Positions 26,931 through 36,150 of a stretch of 64,000 bases of DNA are shown here, piece by piece. The translations under genes were made by a program, and so were the position numbers. The stretch is from NCBI GenBank assembly GCA_029068555.1, contig JAIECJ010000029.1:1-64000 (forward strand), given 5' to 3'. The DNA comes from Lachnospiraceae bacterium. GTDB lineage: Bacteria; Bacillota; Clostridia; Lachnospirales; Lachnospiraceae. The notes below the pieces were generated by a model, which made no database searches, was not told where the DNA came from, and saw nothing but the letters and a program-made list of their open reading frames with translations. The stretch's first letter is position 1. Each line of letters opens with the position of its first letter.

Positions 26931-28724
26931 TTATTGATAGTATTTCATTACCATCTGCAATGACACATTGCCCCTATACTCATTTATATCTGGGTAATAT
27001 ACCACTGATAAAATAATATCCTCTGCTCCCGTCTGTGTTCCCATATTGTACAGACTCGCCACTGCCGCTGCACTATATTTTTCCCCTATATACTCATGGA
27101 ACGCTTCAATGTCGCCAAAATATATCATTTCATATCTTCTGCCTTTTTCATCCTCCACTGTATACTTTCCCACACTGCGATTCGCACCGAGTACTCTTCC
27201 GCTCACAAAACGGATATTCTTCTGGGCAAACTGCGGCTTCGGATTTCCGTTTCCAAAAGGCTCCAGCTTAGAAATCTCCGCAACAAATGCAAGGCTTGCA
27301 TACTCCATCGGCATGGGCACATCAATCAATATCTTCTCCTCAAAATCTGCGTCAGTAAGCGTGCAGTTTTCGTTGAGCCTGCGCCGGAAAACATCTACAT
27401 TTTCCTCTGGAAGAGACAAACCTGCCGCCAGCTTATGTCCCCCATACTTGGTAAAAAGCTCCTTGCATTTTGTCATCTCGTCATACATATGAAACGCTTC
27501 TATGGAACGACCCGAACCTTTTACACCTTCCTCCGCCCTTGTGAGTACAAAGACTGGTTTACTATACTTCTCACGGATTCTGCCTGCAATAATACCAGCA
27601 AGACTTTCATGTACTTGGGGAAGATACACGACAAGCACCCTGTCCCTGACAAGCCCGTTGCTCTCAATCTGCCTTATGGCTTCCTCCACGCCTTTTAACG
27701 TGAGTTCTTTTCTGCTGTCATTCATGGACTTCAAATCTCCGGCAAGTACTGCTGCCACATCCACATCTGCCGCCTTAAAGAGCTCCAGCGCATTGACTGC
27801 CGTGTCCAACCTTCCCGTGGCGTTAAGACAAGGACCAAGTACGAATCCTATCGTATAAGGCTTTATGTGCATCGGATCCGTTCCCGTCGCCTGCATCAAC
27901 GCTTTCAATCCAATATTTCTTGTATGCTTCATCAAGTCAATGCCGCTTTTTACGATAATGCGGTTTTCATCTTTCAGCTCCATCACATCCCCAATTGTCG
28001 CAAAAGCTGCAAGTTCCAACAGTTCCAGTCCGATTTCTGACTCCATGACCTCCTGCCAGTTGCTGCCTTCTTTCTGTGCTATCAGTGCAAGCACAAGCTT
28101 GTATGCCACAACCGCGCCGCAAATCTCCGGAAACGGATAACCGCAGTCCTCCTGTTTGGGATCCACAACCGCTCTTGCCTCTGGCACTCTGTACCGCCTC
28201 ACTCCGTCATTTTCGTCATAGGGAACCTCATGGTGATCTGTCACAATTACCGTCATACCAAGGGAATTTGCAAATGCAATCTGTTCATACGCCGCAATAC
28301 CGTTGTCACAGGTAAGTACTGTATCCGTACCTGCATTATATGCCTCCTGTATCAGGTTCTCATTCAATCCGTAACCATCCCGTATTCTGTGCGGAATGGC
28401 TGTATCTACATCCGCACCGCACTCTGAAAGTCCCCTGTATAATATGTATGTAGAACAGATGCCGTCAATATCATAGTCCCCTATAATGCGTATATGTTTT
28501 CCCTGTTTAATCTTTTCCAGAAGAATGTCCACTGCCTTATTCATGTCTTTTAAAAGCTCTGGGGCGTACAGATGCTTCCTTGTGCCATTTAAAAATCTGT
28601 CAATATCCTTATCCTCTACCACATCCCTATTCCTGATAATGCGCGCAAGTACAGGACTAATATGATATTTCCTGGAAATGGCATCAAAATCAGCCTTTTT
28701 TGTCGCTACCATCCATTTACTCAT
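26931..28724 (-). CDS. recJ: Single-stranded-DNA exonuclease RecJ
   Basis: 5'-3' single-strand exonuclease in recombination and mismatch repair. DHH-family motifs are clear: IIGDYDIDGICSTYILY, CDNGIAA and VTDHHEVP in the N-terminal half. The DHHA1 part has GSGRSIEAFHMYDEM and GGHKLAAGLSL, followed by an OB-type domain. The start at ATG 28724 gives 597 residues, normal for the compact Clostridia form; an upstream TTG would overlap the AAAGG ribosome site. recJ beside secDF is a recurring Clostridia order, here separated by a thioesterase and a TraX-like gene. Confidence 0.94.
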   Translation of the reverse strand: MSKWMVATKKADFDAISRKYHISPVLARIIRNRDVVEDKDIDRFLNGTRKHLYAPELLKDMNKAVDILLEKIKQGKHIRIIGDYDIDGICSTYILYRGLSECGADVDTAIPHRIRDGYGLNENLIQEAYNAGTDTVLTCDNGIAAYEQIAFANSLGMTVIVTDHHEVPYDENDGVRRYRVPEARAVVDPKQEDCGYPFPEICGAVVAYKLVLALIAQKEGSNWQEVMESEIGLELLELAAFATIGDVMELKDENRIIVKSGIDLMKHTRNIGLKALMQATGTDPMHIKPYTIGFVLGPCLNATGRLDTAVNALELFKAADVDVAAVLAGDLKSMNDSRKELTLKGVEEAIRQIESNGLVRDRVLVVYLPQVHESLAGIIAGRIREKYSKPVFVLTRAEEGVKGSGRSIEAFHMYDEMTKCKELFTKYGGHKLAAGLSLPEENVDVFRRRLNENCTLTDADFEEKILIDVPMPMEYASLAFVAEISKLEPFGNGNPKPQFAQKNIRFVSGRVLGANRSVGKYTVEDEKGRRYEMIYFGDIEAFHEYIGEKYSAAAVASLYNMGTQTGAEDIILSVVYYPDINEYRGNVSLQMVMKYYQ

Positions 28725-28761
28725 AACAATAACCAAACCTTTCCAGTCTGTTCAACCGTTA

Positions 28762-29475
28762 TTAAAACTTAAATTCAACCACCGCATACGTGTCGCCCGC
28801 CCCGTCATTCAATGCTACCTGATGCTGCTTTTGCGCCTTCCTGACAGATGCCGTCAACCTATCGCCATAGACGGCAGGTTTCCTGTATTCTACCCGCAAT
28901 TCCCTAATTTCCGCGCTCCCTGACAGTGTCTCCATTGCAAGCCTTACATATTCCACATTATTCATATGCCTGTTAGAATCAATCTGATACTTTCTTACCT
29001 GAAATTCTTCCTGAAACGCCGCATTGTCCTCATCTGCAAGCAGCACAATCTTTCGCGGTGCGTAGTCCATATTCAGTTTGTCTGCCAGTTCATACCCTGC
29101 TATCATCTCCTGAGTAGGTTTTACAGGACGAAGTTTTGCCGTGTCAATTAATGTCCATATTGACGACGCTCTGACAATACTGTCCCCCACTGTATCTGAC
29201 ACCATAAAATTACGGTAACCCAAAAAACCCCTGAAATCATATGGCGATGTTGTAATCTTTATTTTCTCATTCAATACTGGACGTCTGTCTATCACAATCT
29301 GCCACGAACTGAGAAGCCATGCGATATTTCTGCTATACAGATAATCAACCGTAATACTGCCATTCTCAGCCTCAAAAATCGCCGCATCCTGAAAACAATC
29401 TAATATGGCAGGTACTGTCATGTGTAGTGACTCATCCAGAACACTGTAACCCACATTTATCTCATATGTATACAT
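28762..29475 (-). CDS. Acyl-ACP thioesterase (FatA/FatB-like)
   Basis: Double hot-dog enzyme that releases fatty acids from acyl carrier protein. The sequence has the N-terminal YEINVGYSVLDESLHMTVPAILDCFQDAA type of hot-dog start, and a second hot-dog beginning near residue 155 with the NRHMNNVEYVR block (catalytic Asn/His region). At 237 residues it matches bacterial acyl-ACP thioesterases common in Lachnospiraceae. No fatty-acid synthesis gene is close, so its physiological role here is open. Confidence 0.88.
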   Translation of the reverse strand: MYTYEINVGYSVLDESLHMTVPAILDCFQDAAIFEAENGSITVDYLYSRNIAWLLSSWQIVIDRRPVLNEKIKITTSPYDFRGFLGYRNFMVSDTVGDSIVRASSIWTLIDTAKLRPVKPTQEMIAGYELADKLNMDYAPRKIVLLADEDNAAFQEEFQVRKYQIDSNRHMNNVEYVRLAMETLSGSAEIRELRVEYRKPAVYGDRLTASVRKAQKQHQVALNDGAGDTYAVVEFKF

Positions 29476-29505
29476 CCCATCCCTCTTTCCTGTCTCTATC
29501 CTCTT

Positions 29506-30222
29506 TTACCCCAGTATCCTGCCCAAATTGAGTCTTATCAGCCCAAACAACAGCAGGTGAACCGGATAAATCGCATAAAACAAATATTTCATCTGTCTGC
29601 CGCGCATCCCATTGTAAAAATGAATTGGTATAAAAGCAAGCGGCGCTGTAATTTCATACGCAAATGCACATACTCCCACAAAATTGCGAATCCACTCTTT
29701 CATATCCCTTACGTAGTAAAACATGATGATAAACAGCACACCCTTCCAATGATAATCCACATCTAACACTTCGCCTGCATATGCGAACAGAAAAACAACA
29801 GCCGCCTTAAGTATAATATATTTTTCTTCATATTTGTATCGAAACTTTTCCAGAACCATCATCGCGCACAGTCCAATACATAACGTAAAATAAATATTCT
29901 GCCCACGAAGATAGACAGCCTTCCCAAAAATAGCCATATCAAACGGAATCTCTGAAATTATGGCAAACAACAAACAGTTCCGCAGATACTTTGCAGTACT
30001 CCTCGTATGAAAAAAACCTTCCACAAGCAGAAAACAATATATCGGAAAAGCTATCCTCCCGATTTTTCTCATAATATTATAGACATCATAATCATAATAT
30101 GGCAGCAGCCAGTAAATAGATGCCGCAAAATGGTCAATAACCATAGTCACAACTGCTATCCATTTGAGCACAGCCGCCGAAATTCCGCACTTCTGATGCA
30201 CTGTCACATCCATCTCCTGCAT
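29506..30222 (-). CDS. TraX-family membrane protein
   Basis: Polytopic membrane protein of about 238 residues with seven or eight helices. TraX-family marks are VIDHFAA near the N-terminus, GRIAFPIYCFLLVEGF, the R..NCLLFAIISEIPFD block and the late YAIYPVHLL. The original F-plasmid TraX acetylates pilin, but most chromosomal members have unknown acyltransferase-like roles. Start at 30222 is preferred because GGGGAAG lies about 5 bases upstream. No conjugation genes are nearby. A hairpin at 30242-30266 separates it from secDF. Confidence 0.85.
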   Translation of the reverse strand: MQEMDVTVHQKCGISAAVLKWIAVVTMVIDHFAASIYWLLPYYDYDVYNIMRKIGRIAFPIYCFLLVEGFFHTRSTAKYLRNCLLFAIISEIPFDMAIFGKAVYLRGQNIYFTLCIGLCAMMVLEKFRYKYEEKYIILKAAVVFLFAYAGEVLDVDYHWKGVLFIIMFYYVRDMKEWIRNFVGVCAFAYEITAPLAFIPIHFYNGMRGRQMKYLFYAIYPVHLLLFGLIRLNLGRILG

Positions 30223-30241
30223 ATTTGCTTCCCCTGCACAA

Positions 30242-30266
30242 ATGGCAGGGCATACAGCCCTGCCAT
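30242..30266 (-). terminator. Hairpin between secDF and the traX-like gene
   Basis: ATGGCAGGGC and GCCCTGCCAT form a perfect 10-bp stem with a 5-base loop, 17 bases beyond the secDF stop. The tail ATTTGTG is only weakly T-rich, so it may attenuate instead of fully stop transcription. Confidence 0.55.
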
Positions 30267-30283
30267 GCAAATCCAGACAATTA

Positions 30284-32518
30284 TTACTTTTTCAATTTCG
30301 TTTTAAGAACATACCATAATGCACCTGTAATACACACAGAAGAATACGTGCCACATACAATACCTACCATAAGCGGAAGGGCAAACTCTCTGATGGAAGT
30401 AACACCTAGTACATACAGTGCAGCAACCATGATAAATGTTGTCAGTGAAGTAAAAATACTTCTGGAAAGTGTCTGGCTAATACTTCTGTTGACAAGCTCG
30501 TCAAGCGTGTCCTTTTTCAGCATCGATCCGAGATTCTCTCTGATACGGTCAAATATTACAATTGTCGCATTGATAGAATAGCCGACAATCGTAAGCATAC
30601 ATGCAATAAAGGTACTGCCTACAGATACTTTCGCAACCGCATAGAATGTAAGGACAACAAGTACGTCATGCAGCAGCGCCGCAACAGAACTTGCTGCAAA
30701 CCGGATATCCTTAAACCGGAACCAAATATAAATCAACATACAAATTGTGGATATAATGACCGCAATAACAGCGTCGCTCTTCATCTCGGAACTAATGGTG
30801 GAACTAATCGTCTCAGCGGTGATAAGCTCCTTGTTTACGCTGAACTTGTCAACCAGAGCTGTTTCCAGTTCCTGCCTCTCATCCACATTGAGCTCCCTTG
30901 TCTTGAAAATAACCTCATTGGAACCCGCAACCTTCTGCACCTGAATCGCACCATCACCTGTCACACCGCTGAATACTGGAACAACATTTGCGTCAATTGC
31001 AGCAAGATCCATGTCCTCGTTGAATGTAACATTCGTGGAAGTACCACCCACAAAGTCAAGACTATAGTTCAATACCTTTCCTGTCGATGCACTGTTGATA
31101 CCCATAAATACAAATCCCAGAACAATCACAGCAATGGAACATACAAAGAAAATATTTTTCTTTCCAAGGAAATTAACAATGCCTTTCTCCTTATTCGTAC
31201 CATAAAACTTAACGTCCTTCAGCCCAACTGCGAAAAATGCCCTGAGAATCATTCTTGTCACAAAAAGCGCCGTAAACATAGACAGAACAATACCAAGACC
31301 AAGTGTGTATGCGAATCCCTTAACCGTTCCAGAGCCCTTGATGCCAAGCACAAAAGCCGCAATCAGTGTTGTCACATTGCCGTCAATAATTGCAGAAAGC
31401 GCTTTCTGGAATCCGGTGTCTATTGCATTCCTGACAGTCTTACCTGCTGTGAGCTCCTCCCGGATACGCGCAAATATGATAACGTTTGCGTCAACTGCCA
31501 TACCAATAGACAGAATAATACCCGCAATGCCCGGAAGTGTCAGTGTAATCTCAAACATATTCAAGCACAATACAATCAGACATGTATAAATAATTAACGC
31601 AAGTACAGACGAAAAACCCGGAATACGGTATACAATAATCATGAACAACGCAATAATAATCAGTCCAATGATGGCTGCCTGTAAACTTGTATTGACAGCC
31701 TCTTCTCCAAGTTGTGCACCTACCACGTTGGAGCGCAGCTCCTCAAGCTCAAGCTTCAGCCCGCCGATACGAATCTGACTTGCAAGTTTCTCCGCCTCCT
31801 CAAAGCTTCCCATACCTGAAATCTGTGCCTTGCCATCCCTGAGCGCTGCCTGCACTCTTGGCACACTGATAAAGTCGCCATCATAATAGATACCGATGGT
31901 CTCTCCCTTTGAAAACGCCTTTGTCGTAGCATCGGCAAACTTTGTCGTGCCTTCACTTGTGAACGTAAGGTCTACCACAAACTGGCTGTTTCCCAGTTCG
32001 TCATTTGCAGATCCCCCCTGTGCCGCACTGACATCCGTACCCTCCAGGACAATACCACCATCGGCTTGCAGCTCCTCAATTGTCTTGTCCAGCGAATACC
32101 CAGTAGCACCAGAACCTGTATACGAATAGTTTTGGTTACCATCATCATCCGTCTGTGCTATAAAGTACAATGCACCTGGTCTTCCCAAATCCTCAAGAAT
32201 CGAATTGGCATCCGATACGCCGGGAATCTCGATATTGATACGGTCAGATCCTTCCTGATATACCTGTGCCTCTGTACTGTATACCTCCACGCGTTTCTGC
32301 AGCTTATAGATTGTATCACTCATATCTGCGGCGGAGGGCGTCTCATCCCCCACTACTTGATAAGTAATGCTCACACCGCCAGCAAGGTCAAGCCCCTGCT
32401 TGATTCCGGATGCGGCACCCGCTTTTTCTGTGCCAATACCCCATATTGCCACATATCCTAAAGCCGCCATGATCAGCACTGTCAGGATTAAAGTAATAAT
32501 GCCTTTATTTTTTTTCAT
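30284..32518 (-). CDS. secDF: Fused protein-export membrane protein SecDF
   Basis: RND-type membrane protein that pulls secreted proteins across the membrane using the proton gradient. SecD and SecF are fused in one 744-residue chain. A SecD half (about 1-435) has an N-terminal helix, the GLDLAGG start, a large extracytoplasmic domain and helices with GMAVDANVIIFARIREEL. A SecF half (about 450-740) has the SLDFVGGTS motif and SINATIVIFDRIRENL. Fusion is usual in many Firmicutes. AAAGGAG precedes the ATG. It follows the SCIFF maturase gene, a conserved neighbourhood in Clostridia. Confidence 0.96.
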   Translation of the reverse strand: MKKNKGIITLILTVLIMAALGYVAIWGIGTEKAGAASGIKQGLDLAGGVSITYQVVGDETPSAADMSDTIYKLQKRVEVYSTEAQVYQEGSDRINIEIPGVSDANSILEDLGRPGALYFIAQTDDDGNQNYSYTGSGATGYSLDKTIEELQADGGIVLEGTDVSAAQGGSANDELGNSQFVVDLTFTSEGTTKFADATTKAFSKGETIGIYYDGDFISVPRVQAALRDGKAQISGMGSFEEAEKLASQIRIGGLKLELEELRSNVVGAQLGEEAVNTSLQAAIIGLIIIALFMIIVYRIPGFSSVLALIIYTCLIVLCLNMFEITLTLPGIAGIILSIGMAVDANVIIFARIREELTAGKTVRNAIDTGFQKALSAIIDGNVTTLIAAFVLGIKGSGTVKGFAYTLGLGIVLSMFTALFVTRMILRAFFAVGLKDVKFYGTNKEKGIVNFLGKKNIFFVCSIAVIVLGFVFMGINSASTGKVLNYSLDFVGGTSTNVTFNEDMDLAAIDANVVPVFSGVTGDGAIQVQKVAGSNEVIFKTRELNVDERQELETALVDKFSVNKELITAETISSTISSEMKSDAVIAVIISTICMLIYIWFRFKDIRFAASSVAALLHDVLVVLTFYAVAKVSVGSTFIACMLTIVGYSINATIVIFDRIRENLGSMLKKDTLDELVNRSISQTLSRSIFTSLTTFIMVAALYVLGVTSIREFALPLMVGIVCGTYSSVCITGALWYVLKTKLKK

Positions 32519-32570
32519 TGCCTGTATACTCCTTTACTTTCTTTTGCTTATGCCCATAACGTAATTTTTC

Positions 32571-32708
32571 ATAACAATTCAGTACCCTCATAGACATGAG
32601 CATCAAACCATGCAAAACTCACTTCGTAATTGCTTGATGCGTTGCTGCCACTATGCTTTCATATGGATTTTGCATCGCAGTGCAAAATCCGTGCGCTGAA
32701 CAATTACT
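32571..32708. repeat. Family 3 MITE-like repeat between scfB and secDF
   Basis: The left end ATAACAATTCAG and the right end CTGAACAATTACT are inverted repeats. Inside are CATCAAACCATGCAAAA...GCTTGATGCG, TTGCTGCCACTATGCTTTCATA, and a perfect hairpin GGATTTTGCA-TGCAAAATCC. The element ends 7 bases before the scfB stop codon. Confidence 0.85.
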
Positions 32709-32714
32709 ATAATT

Positions 32715-34094
32715 CTATGTTTCTTGGGCAAGAGCAGCCTTTATCATGATTGCACATTCAACACGTTTCCTCTGAAGCTCACAGCCCAAGTCGTAAGCAT
32801 CATTGATGTTTCCATGAAAATTGTAGGAATTTGCCGCACATCCTCCGCTGCAATAGAATTTTGCGAAACAGTTCTTACATTTTTCCTTTGAATATACATT
32901 GCATGCCTTAAATTGTTCACGGATATCCATATTGGTTATCCCCTCGTCCACATTTCCCATAAGAAACGATTCCTGACCAACAAACTGGTGACATGGGTAA
33001 AAATCCCCCCACGGCGTCACAGCCAGATATTCTGTCCCCGAACCACAGCCCGACAGTCTCTTGTAGACACACGGACCACCTTTCAAGTCTATCATAAAAT
33101 GAAAGAAATTAAAACCCCTTCCTTCCTTATGTCTTCGAATCATCTCGGCAGCAAGCTTGTCATACTCTGCAAGAATTTCAGGAATATCCTCCGGTACAAG
33201 TGCATAGTCCTCACTCTCGGGCGCCACAACCGGTTCCACGGATATCTGCTGAAATCCCAAATCAGCCAGATGGCACACATCCGATGCAAAATCTTTATTA
33301 AAATGCGTGAAAGTACCTCGCACATAATAGTTTGTCTGATTTCTGCTCTCTGCCACCTTTTTAAACTTCGGAATCACCAAATCATAACTGCCCTGTCCGC
33401 CGGCAAGCGGACGCATTTTGTCATGAACTTCTTTCCTTCCGTCTACACTCAACACAATATTTGCCATCTCCCTGTTTGCAAAATCTATTATGTCGTCATT
33501 CAGCAACACACCATTTGTCGTCAGTGTAAAGCGAAACTTCTTGTGATTCGGTTCCTCAAGGCTTCTGCCATATGCGACCAAATCCTTTACAACCTGCCAG
33601 TTCATCAGGGGTTCTCCGCCGAAAAAATCCACTTCAAGGTTTACGCGGCTGCCTGAATTTGCTACAAGAAAATCCAGCGCCTTTTTGCCGACCTCATAAC
33701 TCATAACGGCTCGTCTGCCATGGTACTCCCCCTCCTCCGCAAAGCAGTATTTGCACTTAAGGTTGCAATCATGCGCTATATGCAGGCAGAGTGCTTTCAC
33801 TACTGTCTCGCGGTTTCTAAAGGCGTCAATGCTCTTTTCATAAATATCCTCTGTGAAAAGCATTCCGTCCGCTTTCAATTCATATATTTCATCGACAAGC
33901 TCACGCAGCTCCTCCGTCTTATCCACAAATTTTTTTTCTAATGTGTCTAGTGCTGTTTCCTTATCCACACCTTCAAGTTGGTTCTCCACCATGCAGGCAA
34001 TCACGTCATAGACACTGTCATCAACAACATGTACAGAACCGCTGTTGACATCCAGGACAATATTGTATCCATTATTTTTATACTGATGTATCAA
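32715..34094 (-). CDS. scfB: SCIFF peptide maturase (radical SAM/SPASM thioether synthase)
   Basis: Radical-SAM enzyme that joins cysteine sulfurs to other residues of the SCIFF peptide, forming thioether links (a ranthipeptide). The protein starts MIHQYKNNGYNIVLD, with an N-terminal recognition domain, the CxxxCxxC cluster site at C110, C114 and C117, and a Cys-rich SPASM domain at the end (CxxC and CSGGC blocks). I place the start at TTG 34094, because GGAAGG lies about 8 bases upstream and this is the usual N-terminus; a longer ATG frame to 34184 adds an unlikely tail. Length 459 aa is normal. The precursor scfA lies 214 bp upstream. Confidence 0.94.
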   Translation of the reverse strand: MIHQYKNNGYNIVLDVNSGSVHVVDDSVYDVIACMVENQLEGVDKETALDTLEKKFVDKTEELRELVDEIYELKADGMLFTEDIYEKSIDAFRNRETVVKALCLHIAHDCNLKCKYCFAEEGEYHGRRAVMSYEVGKKALDFLVANSGSRVNLEVDFFGGEPLMNWQVVKDLVAYGRSLEEPNHKKFRFTLTTNGVLLNDDIIDFANREMANIVLSVDGRKEVHDKMRPLAGGQGSYDLVIPKFKKVAESRNQTNYYVRGTFTHFNKDFASDVCHLADLGFQQISVEPVVAPESEDYALVPEDIPEILAEYDKLAAEMIRRHKEGRGFNFFHFMIDLKGGPCVYKRLSGCGSGTEYLAVTPWGDFYPCHQFVGQESFLMGNVDEGITNMDIREQFKACNVYSKEKCKNCFAKFYCSGGCAANSYNFHGNINDAYDLGCELQRKRVECAIMIKAALAQET

Positions 34095-34189
34095 TTTCTT
34101 TTCCTTCCTATTCTCCATATAAACGAATCCACATGCAATATGGCATTGCTTCATATAACTTATCATATTCGAATGATTACACACATAAT

Positions 34190-34219
34190 AAGCAGCGATT
34201 AAAATAAAAACCGCTGCTT
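34190..34219 (-). terminator. Attenuator/terminator hairpin between scfA and scfB
   Basis: AAGCAGCG and CGCTGCTT form an 8-bp stem followed on the minus strand by TTATTATG. It lies between the SCIFF peptide and its maturase, which would let the peptide be made in excess of the enzyme. Confidence 0.55.
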
Positions 34220-34308
34220 ACTTATAAGTCTACTTTATAAGTGTTCTGTTATAAATCTTCTGTTGTAAAATCCTTTAGCAAAATACACTGTAACATCTGT
34301 ATATATAC

Positions 34309-34452
34309 TTATTTTGTATGCTCACAGCTCTGATTTCCAACAGTGCAGGATGTCTTACATGCCGACTGGCAGGATGTCTGACACTCACCGCATCCACCTT
34401 TCTTTACAGACTCTTTATAGTCTCTAGTCGTTAATGTCTTAATGTGCTTCAT
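34309..34452 (-). CDS. scfA: SCIFF peptide precursor (six cysteines in forty-five residues)
   Basis: A 47-residue peptide starting MKHIKTLTTRDYKESVKKGG, then CGECQTSCQSACKTSCTVGN and QSCEHTK. It has six cysteines (C21, C24, C28, C32, C36, C43) in the fixed SCIFF spacing after the conserved GG. AAGGAGG lies 8 bases before the ATG. It is the substrate of ScfB (32715-34094). SCIFF peptides are nearly universal in Clostridia; signalling or metabolic-control roles have been proposed, but the mature product's job is not settled. Similarity to the family is unambiguous by eye. Confidence 0.96.
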   Translation of the reverse strand: MKHIKTLTTRDYKESVKKGGCGECQTSCQSACKTSCTVGNQSCEHTK

Positions 34453-34505
34453 ACCAATTGCCTCCTTAAAAGTTATTTCGTTATATGTTGTTTTAGTCTA
34501 AAGTA

Positions 34506-34511
34506 GTATAT
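34506..34511 (-). promoter_or_regulatory. Candidate extended -10 promoter of scfA
   Basis: The minus strand reads TGATATACT, an extended -10 box, about 55 bases before the scfA ATG and just after the GH25 gene stop. The -35 region (TTTTCG) is poor. It would give scfA its own transcript. Confidence 0.4.
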
Positions 34512-34560
34512 CACATATTTTTATATCCGAAAAGTATTTTTTTTAATTCTCTACACTTTT

Positions 34561-35592
34561 CTACATAACTTTCTGAAGGTAAGATGTATATGCAAACAGT
34601 GTTTGACCATTTAGCACCACCCTTGACCATCCATTATTCCCAATACCTGTGCGGAATATCATGTCTCCGGGATTAATCGGTACAACAATCGTTTCCGGAT
34701 TGTCTGTGCTGGGTACAGTGCGCAGATTCACTGTTGTTGTGGCAGTCACAACCTCATTTACCTCAATATACTGCACATTTGCTGCATTTTCAGCACTTAC
34801 CAAGGCAGCCCCGCTCGGATCTTTCGGTTCGGCGATTCCGTCATAATTAAAATAAGAGACATTCATGTCCACATTGCCTGGGATTCCGGGAATAACTGCC
34901 TTGCTTGTATACTGCCACATCGCCTGAACACCTGCATAACTGCTTGCTGGTGTGATCGGAAACGGCTCTGCCGGATACTGTGAAACCCACACCTTATATT
35001 TGTTCAGAATATCCATATTCCAATCCTTATTGTCTGTCATCTCGTTTCTCGATGCATAAAACATTGGCGTGTACCCTCTTGCTGCAATTGTGTCAAGAAA
35101 TTTGACTGCCAGCGCTGTCCTTACATCCCTGCCAAGTGTGTATTGCCTGCTTGAGGCATTTCTAAATCCCTCACAATCAAACGCTACCGGAAATGTAATT
35201 TTGTACTTGTCAAGAATATTTGCAGTAAAAATTGCTTCCTCAACCGCCTCCGCCTCGTTGACTGCCGCGGAAAAAAAGTATGCTCCAACCTTCAAGCCTA
35301 CCCTCTGAGCTTCCTGCAGGTTATACCGCGCATACGGGTCCTCATTCAGGACGCCTGTACTTTGTGTGCGGTACCCGACCCTGATTATCGCAAACTGCAC
35401 CCCGGAAGCAGCTACCTGATCCCAGTTTATCAGCCCCTGATAGCGTGATACATCAACGCCCAGCGCCGCCTGCGCAACTTCGTTTGGCGCTGCCTGTGCT
35501 GTCATTTGTGGAACCGCTATTGATAAAAAGATGATTATCGACATCAGAAGTGCCTTTACCCTTGCTGTCCTCTTACGTACTATTTGCCTCAT
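34561..35592 (-). CDS. Secreted GH25 lysozyme with C-terminal SH3-like domain
   Basis: Exported muramidase-type hydrolase. From ATG 35592 (AAGGAGAGGAG upstream) a positively charged start leads into a signal peptide ending near AQA-AP (about residue 35). The GH25 barrel begins with LGVDVSRYQGLINWDQV (first catalytic Asp) and carries VAFDCEG with the catalytic Asp-x-Glu pair. The last 70 residues form a bacterial SH3-like wall-binding domain (VTATTTVNLRTVPSTDN start). Total 343 residues. It lies between scfA and TIGR04086, genes normally adjacent, and is flanked by repeats, so it may be a later insertion. Cell-wall turnover or attack on other cells are both possible roles. Confidence 0.9.
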   Translation of the reverse strand: MRQIVRKRTARVKALLMSIIIFLSIAVPQMTAQAAPNEVAQAALGVDVSRYQGLINWDQVAASGVQFAIIRVGYRTQSTGVLNEDPYARYNLQEAQRVGLKVGAYFFSAAVNEAEAVEEAIFTANILDKYKITFPVAFDCEGFRNASSRQYTLGRDVRTALAVKFLDTIAARGYTPMFYASRNEMTDNKDWNMDILNKYKVWVSQYPAEPFPITPASSYAGVQAMWQYTSKAVIPGIPGNVDMNVSYFNYDGIAEPKDPSGAALVSAENAANVQYIEVNEVVTATTTVNLRTVPSTDNPETIVVPINPGDMIFRTGIGNNGWSRVVLNGQTLFAYTSYLQKVM

Positions 35593-35638
35593 AAATACTC
35601 CTCTCCTTGTACTTTGCGTAACTATTTTGCTTTTTAAA

Positions 35639-35902
35639 CAGAACATGTTTGAAAATCATTCCTGCCATCTAGAGCATGTTTGAAAATCATTCCTGTCATC
35701 TATATAACGACGCGTATGCGTCGTATTCACCACTTTGCGTGATATTTGCACCAAATTCAGTCAACGTAAGGCATTGCCCCTTATGCCTTTGACCCCTATG
35801 CCTCCTTCATTTGGCACAAATCTCCCACAAACTGTGACGCACATCTGCCAGAAAGCATTTTTCAAACACACTCTAGCAGAAAGTATTTTTCAGACACGCT
35901 CG
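35639..35902. repeat. Nested family 1 MITE-like repeats
   Basis: An intact copy (35669-35876) has ends CTAGAGCATGTTTGAAAAT and the complementary TTTTTCAAACACACTCTAG. On its left a second left end, AGAACATGTTTGAAAATC (35639 on), directly precedes it. On its right a second right end, CAGAAAGTATTTTTCAGACA, follows. The simplest reading is one element inserted inside an internally deleted older copy. It lies upstream of the lysozyme gene. Confidence 0.85.
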
Positions 35903-36061
35903 TACAGTGAATATTAAGCAATTGGCAGTTTGGCTTTCCTATTTTCCTGATAGCACTGCCCCCAAGCCTCGACGCAGCCACTGCTACGCCTGCGTTTGTG
36001 AAGCAGCACTCTCTGAAAAATATTCTGTGTCAAACTATCCAAAACTTAATTTTCACTGTAC
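35903..36061. repeat. Family 2 MITE-like repeat, complete copy
   Basis: The left end GTACAGTGAATATTAAG and the right end CTTAATTTTCACTGTAC are inverted repeats with one mismatch, and similarity continues to about 30 bases. The interior matches positions 1-128 of the window over its whole length. The element directly abuts the nested family 1 repeats. Confidence 0.88.
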
Positions 36062-36150
36062 AGTATAACATAAACAGACAAAAAATAAAGTTTTTTTACA
36101 AAATATTTACGTTTCCACATTATGTTAGCCCACACACTTTATCTGAGTAC

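Noticed and set aside
29506-30222. TraX-like gene as evidence of a conjugative element
   Set aside because: TraX-family genes are common as single chromosomal genes in Firmicutes, and no relaxase, coupling protein or mating-pair gene is nearby.
30668-31597. 309-codon plus-strand frame
   Set aside because: It is antisense to secDF with shadow-like composition (Asn/Cys/His-rich) and no recognisable domain.
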